Virus record (IMG/VR): IMGVR_UViG_3300027861_000035
Location: 1-58,547 of that record
From: a virus
Reading direction: 5' to 3' (one strand)
Length of the DNA: 58,547 nucleotides
This document shows positions 14,700 to 20,179 of this stretch, one piece after another (positions within the stretch are counted from its first letter, which is position 1; each line of letters begins with the position of its first letter). The position numbers were made by a program, and so were the translations under genes. The notes beneath the pieces are model-generated. The model was not told where the DNA came from and did not search any database. It saw nothing but the letters and a program-made list of their open reading frames with translations.

Positions 14700-14911
14700 A
14701 AAAACTACCTGAAAATGCAAAGTTCCCCGTGCCCTCTGGTCCTACCGCTTATTGGGATGAAAAGGATTGGTACGATTGGTGGAAAATGACGGGGGGAAGG
14801 CTTGACCCGAACCCTCATTATGTGAACCCTGACCCTATGCCTCCCATGAGCTACAAGGACACGCTGGAGATGATGAAATTTCTTCAAGATAATATCCAAG
14901 ATGGTGCTTGA
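14696..14911 (+). CDS. Small early protein
   Basis: A 71-residue soluble protein rich in Pro, Trp and Tyr (AYWDEKDWYDWWKMTGG at about 18-34; PNPHYVNPDPMPPMSY). It is coupled to the tiny membrane gene upstream by an ATGA overlap, like the pair at 16204/16320. Not recognised. Confidence 0.55.
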   Translation: MKKLPENAKFPVPSGPTAYWDEKDWYDWWKMTGGRLDPNPHYVNPDPMPPMSYKDTLEMMKFLQDNIQDGA

Positions 14912-14936
14912 CACCTCAGCCCTCATCGGGTATAAT
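14908..14936 (+). promoter_or_regulatory. Early promoter, leaderless geometry
   Basis: TTGACA, 17 nt, TATAAT (14931-14936), 6 nt to ATG 14943. Confidence 0.82.
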
Positions 14937-14942
14937 GTAAAC

Positions 14943-15071
14943 ATGAAAGATAATAACACTAACTGGACCATCGCCATCATCGGCGCTTCGGCTGCCGTGT
15001 CCTGCGTGGTTTACCTGTACGCCTTCAAAGTGGTCGCTATGCTGTCTGGTATGTTAGGACCGTGCGACTAA
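14943..15071 (+). CDS. Tiny membrane protein
   Basis: A 42-residue ORF (MKDNNTNWTIAIIGASAAVS...) with one membrane helix at about residues 9-33. The start codon falls on predicted +1 of a full-consensus promoter. Function unknown. Confidence 0.55.
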   Translation: MKDNNTNWTIAIIGASAAVSCVVYLYAFKVVAMLSGMLGPCD

Positions 15072-15090
15072 ACTTTTTCCGATAAAACAC

Positions 15091-15119
15091 TTGACTTCAC
15101 GACCCTCATCGGGTATAAT
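15091..15119 (+). promoter_or_regulatory. Early promoter, leaderless geometry
   Basis: TTGACT, 17 nt ending CCCTCATCGGG, TATAAT (15114-15119), 6 nt to ATG 15126. Confidence 0.82.
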
Positions 15120-15125
15120 ACAAAC

Positions 15126-15359
15126 ATGAAAAACAACCAATACTCTCTTGAAGCTACCTTCAAGCACCAAGGCATCGAGCAGATGCTTTCCAATCTTACG
15201 GGCGTTTCCCGTGTGGGCGCGGTTGCCGAAGGGTCTTGCGCCACCTGTTCGGGTGAGGCTTCCGAGTTCCGTGATGCCCTCTCCCAAAAGGAGTACACCA
15301 TTTCAGCGATGTGCCAGACCTGCCAAGACGAGGTGTTTGGCGCGGGTGAGGATAACTAG
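15126..15359 (+). CDS. Small protein with CxxC pairs
   Basis: A 77-residue protein with SCATCSGE (about 37-44) and MCQTCQDEVFG (about 62-72): two CxxC pairs 23 residues apart, which is a zinc-ribbon arrangement. It may bind DNA, RNA or a protein partner. The start is promoter-defined. Confidence 0.6.
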   Translation: MKNNQYSLEATFKHQGIEQMLSNLTGVSRVGAVAEGSCATCSGEASEFRDALSQKEYTISAMCQTCQDEVFGAGEDN

Positions 15360-15360
15360 C

Positions 15361-15756
15361 ATGGACATATCCATTATCCAGCATAGCTCATTCACCGCGC
15401 TAGACGATAGGGCTTTGCTGTCTAACGAGTGCCTATCCTACATGGGGATGCAAACCTCTAACGAGGTGAAGAGATGCATCGAAGCCACTTTCTTCAAAGG
15501 GTATTCAATCAAGGACGATTTTGACCATAACGCTATCGAGGTACACGATGCACTCGTTATCAACTGCTTGGTTGGAATGCAGCACGAAGCAATCCAAACG
15601 GGCGGGTCTTCAAATTGGAGAGGTATTCTAAACTCCTACGATATGCCCAAAGCCTATCGGGATAGTTTCGAGCTACTCCAAGACGATGATGACCGAATGA
15701 AGGGGATGATGACCGCACGGGAGTTCAGCGAAGCAATGGGCGACAAGCACAACTAA
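15361..15756 (+). CDS. Hypothetical early protein
   Basis: A 131-residue soluble protein beginning MDISIIQHSSFTALDDRALL, mostly helical with a Met/Asp-rich C-terminus (LLQDDDDRMKGMMTAREF). I chose ATG 15361, one base after the preceding stop; the frame is open further upstream but only as a shadow of that gene. Second gene of its transcript. Not recognised. Confidence 0.6.
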   Translation: MDISIIQHSSFTALDDRALLSNECLSYMGMQTSNEVKRCIEATFFKGYSIKDDFDHNAIEVHDALVINCLVGMQHEAIQTGGSSNWRGILNSYDMPKAYRDSFELLQDDDDRMKGMMTAREFSEAMGDKHN

Positions 15757-15777
15757 CTGGTTGTTTTTCATCGCCTT

Positions 15778-15808
15778 GGGGAGCGGGCGATAAACGCTCC
15801 CCCTCTTT
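15778..15808 (+). terminator. Rho-independent terminator
   Basis: GGGGAGCG (15778-15785) pairs perfectly with CGCTCCCC (15795-15802), followed by the pyrimidine run CTCTTTC. Confidence 0.65.
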
Positions 15809-15835
15809 CACAACAAAATCACGGAGAGCATCGCG

Positions 15836-16046
15836 AGCTTTGCAAGGCTTGCGATGAGAGCGTCAGGTAACGCCCCCGATAACTGGGGGGTATCCTCGGA
15901 TAAATGCGTGCGGGAGAGGGGGTTGTTCCCCGTTGACGGGCTAAGGTGCCAGAGAACCCAAACGCAAGTAACGCCAAGAAGAACCAAACTACAGTTTTAC
16001 AGGCTGCGTATGCCGTTCAAATACGCTTCTTGGTGTGGGTAATAAA
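15836..16046 (+). ncRNA. Gene-free, strongly structured region; candidate ncRNA
   Basis: Successive helices can be drawn: CATCGCGAGC with GCTTGCGATG (one G.U; about 15829-15856), CCCCC-GATAACT-GGGGG (about 15876-15892), GGGG-TTGTT-CCCC (about 15918-15931), and CCAAGAA with TTCTTGG (about 15974-16034) enclosing GCGTAT with ATACGC. It contains CAGGTAACGCC, also present in RNase P RNAs, but other RNase P landmarks are missing. A short ORF inside is not convincing. I see no clear promoter immediately before it. Confidence 0.4.
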
Positions 16047-16097
16047 GTAATCCCCACCGCTCTAGCCTCTCCACCTTTAACCTTGACATAAATTCTG

Positions 16098-16142
16098 GCG
16101 GGGGCCGCGAAACACGTAAGTCCTTACACAGCAACGAGTTAC
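16098..16142. repeat. GC block plus dyad, copy 4
   Basis: A decayed GC palindrome (GGCGGGGGCCGCG), then GTAAGTCCTT-acacagc-AACGAGTTAC (16116-16142), identical in the dyad to copy 2. Confidence 0.65.
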
Positions 16143-16168
16143 AACGGCCAATTTCTTCAATTTAGTTC

Positions 16169-16197
16169 TAGCTATTCGGGGTATGGTTTATTAAAAT
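16169..16197 (+). promoter_or_regulatory. Weakened early promoter, same geometry
   Basis: TAGCTA (16169-16174), 17 nt, TAAAAT (16192-16197), 6 nt to ATG 16204. Spacing is preserved although both boxes have drifted from consensus. Confidence 0.6.
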
Positions 16198-16203
16198 GGG
16201 GAC

Positions 16204-16320
16204 ATGAAAAATAACCTGTACAACCTTGACCTTCCCATCTTCATCGGTGGAAGCTTCATCCTCATATGCCTTGGCTCTGCCCTCGGCATCATCATCCAAG
16301 CCCTTACGGGGACTCTCTAA
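16204..16320 (+). CDS. Tiny membrane protein, paralog of 14580 gene
   Basis: A 38-residue ORF, one membrane helix, similar throughout to the 39-residue ORF at 14580. Its stop overlaps the ATG of the next gene (TAATG). The duplication includes the upstream dyad and promoter module. Confidence 0.65.
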   Translation: MKNNLYNLDLPIFIGGSFILICLGSALGIIIQALTGTL

Positions 16321-16538
16321 TGAAACCTCAATTTGATTTGTTTGAAGCCACCTTTGGTGAGTGGCTGAATGAGTTGTCTCTGATGAATTATGATGAGAGT
16401 CCTCACTTGAAAGATATTCTTGCTGACCTGTACAACGAGGGGCTTACCCCCTTGGATGCGCGGGATGCTTTGGAAGTGTATCACCCTGAATGGCATAGCG
16501 AGCTAGTATATTTGGAGGAGCATCCCGTTATTTTCTAG
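16320..16538 (+). CDS. Small acidic early protein
   Basis: A 72-residue acidic helical protein (MKPQFDLFEATFGEWLNELS..., ending HPEWHSELVYLEEHPVIF). It is translationally coupled to the tiny membrane gene upstream. The ATG overlapping the upstream stop is preferred over an earlier in-frame ATG. Not recognised. Confidence 0.6.
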   Translation: MKPQFDLFEATFGEWLNELSLMNYDESPHLKDILADLYNEGLTPLDARDALEVYHPEWHSELVYLEEHPVIF

Positions 16539-16796
16539 GAATAAGGCCCGTGTGTACCATATGGTGCAATTCGGGAAAAAGTGCTACCAAAACACAGTAG
16601 ATTTTGACATAAGCGCATGTTCAAAAAAAAGGGGTTCTAAAAAGCTGATTTTCTCCGCTTTTTGCCATCTTGGCAGAACATAGTGACCCAAACCCTGTCA
16701 AAATGGCAGGCGCGGGGCCCCGCGCCGTCGTAAGTCCTTGGTACTGCACGACTTACGTTTTTCTCACATTTTCACGCATTTTACCCATCTAGGCTA
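16539..16796. other. Gene-free regulatory stretch
   Basis: No gene seen. Contains ACCATATGGT (10-bp palindrome near 16556-16566), AAAAAGC/GCTTTTT hairpin (16639-16663) that may terminate transcription, two TGGCA-type dyads, and dyad copy 5. Confidence 0.5.
16709..16757. repeat. GC palindrome plus dyad, copy 5
   Basis: GGCGCGGGGCCCCGCGCC (16709-16726), perfect and identical to copy 3. Then CGTAAGTC (16729-16736) and GACTTACG (16750-16757), perfect 8-bp arms around a 13-base centre. Confidence 0.72.
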
Positions 16797-16825
16797 TTGA
16801 CACGGCACCCCCCATAGTTTACAAT
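16797..16825 (+). promoter_or_regulatory. Early promoter, leaderless geometry
   Basis: TTGACA, 17 nt, TACAAT (16820-16825), 6 nt to ATG 16832. Confidence 0.8.
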
Positions 16826-16831
16826 GGCGGA

Positions 16832-17506
16832 ATGAAAGTACAAAGCATATTCCAGAAGTCGCTCCGCACACCCGTAGAAGGTAAGACCCTCAAAAAAGGG
16901 AGCGGAAATAAAAAGTTAGGGTTCGTGGTTAGTTCAAAGAAGTGGAAAGGGAAAAGATTATATTCTCTCACGCTGGAAGAAAGAACAACTTGCCCCACTA
17001 CTTGTCATCATTGGAATGATTGTTATGGGAATAATATGCCATTCGCGCACCGATTCAAGCCTCACAATATAGATATAATTTTGGAGCGTGAAATTGAAAC
17101 ATTGCTCGCGAAACATAAACATGGCATCGTCATTCGATTACATGTTCTAGGTGATTTTTATTCCGTAGATTATATTCAGTTCTGGCGAGAGATGCTAGAA
17201 AAGCACTCGAAACTTTGCTTGTTTGGTTATACCGCTCGCAAGGGAGATAATATTGCACACGCTATTTGGAGGCTGAATAATGAATATCCTGACCGTTGCG
17301 TTATTCGTCATTCGGGGAATAAAGCGTACGATGGTAAACTAGTCCCCACGCAAGGACCATTCAAAGAAAATTGGAGCTATGCCGCCGATGAATCATTTGA
17401 GGGCAAGTCCTTTGATTGTCCAGAACAGACAGGAAAAGTCAAAGATTGTGCCTCATGTGGATTATGCTGGATGACCACAAAAACAGTTAGATTTGCAACC
17501 CACTAA
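16832..17506 (+). CDS. Cys-rich phage protein resembling the Gp88 family
   Basis: A 224-residue protein with a metal-binding-type cluster CPTTCHHWNDCYGNNM (Cys54, Cys58, Cys64) and a second cluster near the C-terminus (CPEQTGKVKDCASCGLCW). Between them, VIRLHVLGDFYSVDYIQFWR and GYTAR resemble proteins encoded by many phages and mobile elements and sometimes named Gp88; their activity is unknown to me. The Cys spacing could hold an Fe-S cluster or zinc. It is the largest protein in the early array and also has leaderless promoter geometry. Confidence 0.65.
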   Translation: MKVQSIFQKSLRTPVEGKTLKKGSGNKKLGFVVSSKKWKGKRLYSLTLEERTTCPTTCHHWNDCYGNNMPFAHRFKPHNIDIILEREIETLLAKHKHGIVIRLHVLGDFYSVDYIQFWREMLEKHSKLCLFGYTARKGDNIAHAIWRLNNEYPDRCVIRHSGNKAYDGKLVPTQGPFKENWSYAADESFEGKSFDCPEQTGKVKDCASCGLCWMTTKTVRFATH

Positions 17507-17525
17507 AATAATAAAAGGAGATAAA

Positions 17526-17729
17526 ATGATTACAATATGTTCAGATTGCGGTGGAAGAGATATTCACCAACAAGGAAGCGTTATGGTCCCGATAAACAAA
17601 CCTAATTCCGAGGAGAAAGCCGATAAAATATTAGCTAATTTATGGATGGATGATTATTATTGGTGCATGGATTGTTTGGAAGAATGTACAATTGAAGAGG
17701 TCGAAGATAAAGAAATATTCAGGGGTTGA
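17526..17729 (+). CDS. Small zinc-ribbon-like protein
   Basis: A 67-residue acidic protein with CSDCGG (5-10) and CMDCLEEC (about 47-54), a four-Cys ribbon. I chose ATG 17526 because AAAAGGAG lies just before it. It is thus a normally initiated second gene of the transcript. Confidence 0.6.
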   Translation: MITICSDCGGRDIHQQGSVMVPINKPNSEEKADKILANLWMDDYYWCMDCLEECTIEEVEDKEIFRG

Positions 17730-17770
17730 ATAATAATAAAATCCTCAAAATATAAATATAAAATAGGGGC

Positions 17771-17815
17771 GGGGGCCCCGATTCGTCGTAAGTCCTTGGT
17801 ACTACACGACTTACG
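17771..17815. repeat. GC palindrome plus dyad, copy 6
   Basis: GGGGGCCCC, then CGTAAGTC (17787-17794) and GACTTACG (17808-17815), perfect arms. The central CTTGGTACTACAC nearly matches copy 5. Confidence 0.72.
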
Positions 17816-17844
17816 TTTTTTCACGCATTTTCTTTATTTAGTAC

Positions 17845-17873
17845 TTGCGTCTGGGCACGGGAGCGGGTATAAT
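17845..17873 (+). promoter_or_regulatory. Early promoter, leaderless geometry
   Basis: TTGCGT, 17 nt, TATAAT (17868-17873), 6 nt to ATG 17880. Confidence 0.76.
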
Positions 17874-17879
17874 GTAAGC

Positions 17880-18116
17880 ATGAAACAAAATCACAACACT
17901 CTCAGAAACAACACTCTCAACCTCATTTCCCGCGTTCTCGGGAGTCATTTTGCGATGGCTCATAATTCCAGGCTGTTTACTCCCGCCTATGCCTTGAGGA
18001 CGCTAGATGCTTATCGCTCCGTGCGTAGACGCTTGCCCGTTATGGCTTGCGGAAAGCACTACGGTAACCACGCTGGCTCTAAACGTAAACCTTACGAGGC
18101 AACGCAAGGGAACTAG
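17880..18116 (+). CDS. Small basic early protein
   Basis: A 78-residue basic protein rich in Asn, Arg and His (MKQNHNTLRNNTLNLISRVL...; AYRSVRRRLPVMACGKHYG). The charge suggests nucleic acid or ribosome contact. It lies eight bases upstream of the tmRNA-like RNA, probably on the same transcript. No family recognised. Confidence 0.55.
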   Translation: MKQNHNTLRNNTLNLISRVLGSHFAMAHNSRLFTPAYALRTLDAYRSVRRRLPVMACGKHYGNHAGSKRKPYEATQGN

Positions 18117-18124
18117 ACCCTTCG

Positions 18125-18207
18125 GGGGGTGTACTGGTATCGACACGTGGGAACGCCCCTTGCGGGAACTTGCGTGGAACGGGGTTCGAATCCCCGCACC
18201 TCCTCCA
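18125..18207 (+). ncRNA. tmRNA-like minimal RNA (tRNA-like domain without tag-coding part)
   Basis: GGGGGTG (18125-18131) pairs with CACCTCC (18197-18203, one G.U) as an acceptor stem, followed by T and an encoded CCA. The T-arm CGGGG-TTCGAAT-CCCCG (18180-18196) is canonical. After the acceptor, TACTGGTATCGACA matches the stemless D-loop typical of tmRNA 5' ends, and GGAAC before the T-arm fits tmRNA 3' ends. There is no anticodon arm: CACG (18144-18147) pairs with CGTG (18173-18176), like a short P2 helix, around 25 nt. At 83 nt it lacks the mRNA-like region of normal tmRNA (about 350 nt). Confidence 0.6.
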
Positions 18208-18241
18208 CTCAACCTAGACGAGCATTTTCCTCAGATAGGGC

Positions 18242-18270
18242 TTGACTTTTGACTTTTCTTACAGTATAAT
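18242..18270 (+). promoter_or_regulatory. Early promoter, leaderless geometry
   Basis: TTGACT, 17 nt containing a second TTGACT, TATAAT (18265-18270), 6 nt to ATG 18277. Confidence 0.8.
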
Positions 18271-18276
18271 AAGCAT

Positions 18277-18399
18277 ATGTCTCACTACGACCCGCTCGAA
18301 AGAGCCCAATTCTTTTTCTATCTCGCAGGCGGTTGCCTGTTCACGGTGGTATTCTCCACCTATATCCTGTGGTTCTGTGGAGTGAACCCAGGGACTTGA
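18277..18399 (+). CDS. Tiny membrane protein
   Basis: A 40-residue ORF (MSHYDPLERAQFFFYLAGG...) with one membrane helix at about residues 12-35. Its TGA stop lies inside the next TTGACTTTT box. Start defined by promoter geometry. Confidence 0.5.
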   Translation: MSHYDPLERAQFFFYLAGGCLFTVVFSTYILWFCGVNPGT

Positions 18400-18429
18400 C
18401 TTTTCTTGAAAGTTTCCCCACTTTAGGGC

Positions 18430-18457
18430 TTGACTTTCTCTTTCCTTATGGTATAAT
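18430..18457 (+). promoter_or_regulatory. Early promoter with palindrome over the -10 box
   Basis: TTGACT (18430-18435), 16 nt, TATAAT (18452-18457). TATGGTAT and ATACCATA (18448-18467) form a perfect 8+8 dyad centred on the -10 box, which looks like a repressor operator. The leader is about 50 nt, not leaderless. Confidence 0.7.
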
Positions 18458-18515
18458 GATACCATACAACGAGGGCAACCCCCTCTCTCACTAACATTTT
18501 ACTAGGTAACAAATT

Positions 18516-18860
18516 ATGACTAAGCATCGTCCCGTCTCTGACCGTATTGCGGAAACGCAAGCACAACTCGCCGCTCTCATCGCCAAGGAGAACAAAGCGC
18601 AAATCAACGAATCCCCTGAGATTCAGGCTCTTGATGAGAAAATCAAAGCCGTTCAGGTATCCATGCTGAAGTTCAACCGTTGGGCTTCAGAGGGAGAGGA
18701 TAAGATTGAGAACTTCAAGGCACGGGTAGTGGAGTGGCAAGAACGCCTCTCCGAAGCTACCACGAAGCGCAAGGAGGCGAATATCCAAATTGAGGCTTTG
18801 CGCTCTACGCGGAAGGCTCTGGCTGAAACCCTTGCTAGTGAGATAGGTCTGGAGGCGTAA
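18516..18860 (+). CDS. Coiled-coil protein
   Basis: A 114-residue protein of long charged helices (IAETQAQLAALIAKENKAQI; EKIKAVQVSMLKFNRW; ERLSEATTKRKEANIQIEAL) that should form a coiled coil over most of its length. Preceded by a hairpin GAGGG-CAACC-CCCTC in the leader and AGGTAAC near the ATG. No family recognised; it may bridge or sequester a host protein. Confidence 0.65.
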   Translation: MTKHRPVSDRIAETQAQLAALIAKENKAQINESPEIQALDEKIKAVQVSMLKFNRWASEGEDKIENFKARVVEWQERLSEATTKRKEANIQIEALRSTRKALAETLASEIGLEA

Positions 18861-19232
18861 GCCTCCCCTCGTCTGAGCGAGGTAAAATAGGGTTTAGGCT
18901 CAGAGCGCCCCTGAAAGCCCTAGTGGTTAGTAGGGGGGTTCTTACTTGACACGACCCCGCACGCGGGGCCCCAATCGACCTAAGTCCTTGGTACTAAAGG
19001 GGTTACGCACGGTGAAATTTCATACTCTTTTGGCGGATTTCCCAAAGTAATGGTATTTTTTCCACTATTACCTAAAACATTAGGTGATTCAAATGCGTCA
19101 TGGTATAATGGTAGCATCGAAAGGCTATTGCAGCTCATCGGTACTCTTGGAGGGCGGAAAAGCAAGCCCGTATAAAAACTAAACGCTTTTTCGCTCTCTT
19201 ACAATTAGGTTATAAAAATTAAAGTCTTCGGT
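18861..19232. other. Gene-free stretch before tRNA-Ile
   Basis: No gene seen. Contains a CCTCG/CGAGG hairpin after the coiled-coil gene, GC palindrome plus degenerate dyad (copy 7), and a TATAAT-like site near 19103 without a good -35 box. Confidence 0.5.
18952..19007. repeat. GC palindrome plus degenerate dyad, copy 7
   Basis: CCCCGC-AC-GCGGGG next to GGGGCCCC, then TAAGTCCTTGGTACT followed by an altered right arm GGGGTTACG. Confidence 0.55.
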
Positions 19233-19310
19233 AGGGGGATAGCACAATCAGGTTAGTGCATTCATCTTATATATGAAAGGTTATGGGTTCGAATCCCATT
19301 CCCCCTACCA
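19233..19310 (+). tRNA. tRNA-Ile(UAU)
   Basis: A full cloverleaf: acceptor AGGGGGA/TCCCCCT, D-stem GCAC/GTGC, anticodon stem TTCAT/ATGAA with loop CTTATAT (anticodon TAT), T-arm ATGGG-TTCGAAT-CCCAT, discriminator A and encoded CCA. It reads AUA codons, used often in the AT-rich phage genes, so it probably supplements a rare host tRNA. Confidence 0.93.
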
Positions 19311-19463
19311 ACTTTACATAGTTGTATGTGATACAAGTTACCTCCCTAGCGTAGGGGCTGCCCGCTGGAGCTGCCACTTGACTTTTCTCGTTCGACCCAC
19401 GAGCAGATTTTGCTTCCAGTTTAATGTGTGTTTCGTGCATGTTTACGAGTGTGAAAAATCCAA

Positions 19464-19495
19464 ACTTGACTTTTCTTAGTGATTTTTGTATAAGG
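19464..19495 (+). promoter_or_regulatory. Possible promoter
   Basis: TTGACT, 17 nt, TATAAG. No gene follows, so its product would be a short RNA ending at the 19603 terminator, if it is active at all. Confidence 0.4.
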
Positions 19496-19602
19496 GGTGC
19501 ATAGATAGAAACCCCCTCCTGTGAGCTGTAAGGCGCACGCACTTGACTTTTCCTTCTGAGGGGATTTCATGGGGTTAAAATGGGGGTTTGACTTTTCTTA
19601 GT

Positions 19603-19635
19603 GAGAGGTGGCTTATGCTACCTCTCTTTTTTTTT
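19603..19635 (+). terminator. Strong rho-independent terminator
   Basis: GAGAGGTGGC (19603-19612) pairs with GCTACCTCTC (19617-19626, one G.U) around TTAT, followed by about nine T. It ends rightward transcription of the early block. Confidence 0.9.
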
Positions 19636-19889
19636 ACTTCGCCCCTATGTGGGGGGGCGTAGTTTGACTTTCTCTGTCTGAGCCCAAAATTGGGACTTGA
19701 CTTTTACCAATACTAGCATTGTAAGTATGAAAGTAGGGTTGTAATGCGCCATAAATATCGAATAATCGCTCGTATGTCGTATCTAATTCAAGTCTTATGC
19801 CACCAAACTCTTACTAATCCTTGTTTTTTTAGCTACTAATGAGATTTAATACCCTAGTGAGGGGTATAGCTTATAAGAAATAAGAAACA

Positions 19890-19934
19890 AAAAAACAGCC
19901 TTAACACCCCCACAACAGGGATACTAAGACTGTC
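19890..19934 (-). terminator. Rho-independent terminator for the leftward block
   Basis: On the minus strand ACAGTCTTA pairs with TAAGGCTGT (one G.U), followed by TTTTTTT. It lies downstream of the leftward gene ending at 19973. Confidence 0.8.
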
Positions 19935-19972
19935 CATTTGATAAACATCAAACTAAAAGGGAACAAACAATG

Positions 19973-20179
19973 CTATTCCTCCCCCCAATTTCCTTTCTTT
20001 ATGAAAGATTTTACCCCACGGTAAGCTAACAATCTACCCTCTATACACTCTGTTATGTCCTTACCCCCATCAGTAACTACGGGTGGGTATTTAAGAAGTG
20101 CGGTATCCGTATCTATACTTTCCTCTAAGTAGGATAGTATATCTTCTACACCCTGAGTTCGTGATTCTTCTTTGTGCAT
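19973..20179 (-). CDS. Hypothetical protein
   Basis: A 68-residue acidic protein (VEDILSYLEESIDTDTALL; YRGVKSFIKKGNWGEE). Its start overlaps the glycosyltransferase-like gene by 34 bases. Last gene of the leftward unit before a terminator. Not recognised. Confidence 0.55.
   Translation of the reverse strand: MHKEESRTQGVEDILSYLEESIDTDTALLKYPPVVTDGGKDITECIEGRLLAYRGVKSFIKKGNWGEE

Larger units (their letters stand above)
19311..19972. other. Gene-free boundary region with TTGACTTTT boxes
   Basis: No gene seen in 660 bases. Contains six direct copies of TTGACTTT(T/C) on the plus strand (near 19377, 19464, 19542, 19587, 19664, 19698). Only the one near 19464 has a TATAAG 17 nt downstream. Two opposing terminators lie at 19603 and 19890. 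It separates the rightward early block from the long leftward block. Confidence 0.6.

Noticed and set aside
15854-16042. 62-residue plus-strand ORF in the structured region
   Set aside because: Low-quality composition, no start signal, and overlaps strong inverted repeats, so the region is more likely RNA or non-coding.
15836-16046. RNase P RNA
   Set aside because: Only CAGGTAACGCC and a weak GTGCCAGAGAA match; the GAGGAAAGTCC and AGACCAAATAGG landmarks are absent.
13421-17815. Integron attC or phage att sites for the GTAAGTC dyads
   Set aside because: No RYYYAAC/GTTRRRY core pairs and no integrase gene in the window; position relative to promoters fits regulation better.
19095-19165. Glycine-type tRNA suggested by GGTATAATGGTAGCAT
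   Set aside because: No T-arm or acceptor pairing can be found.
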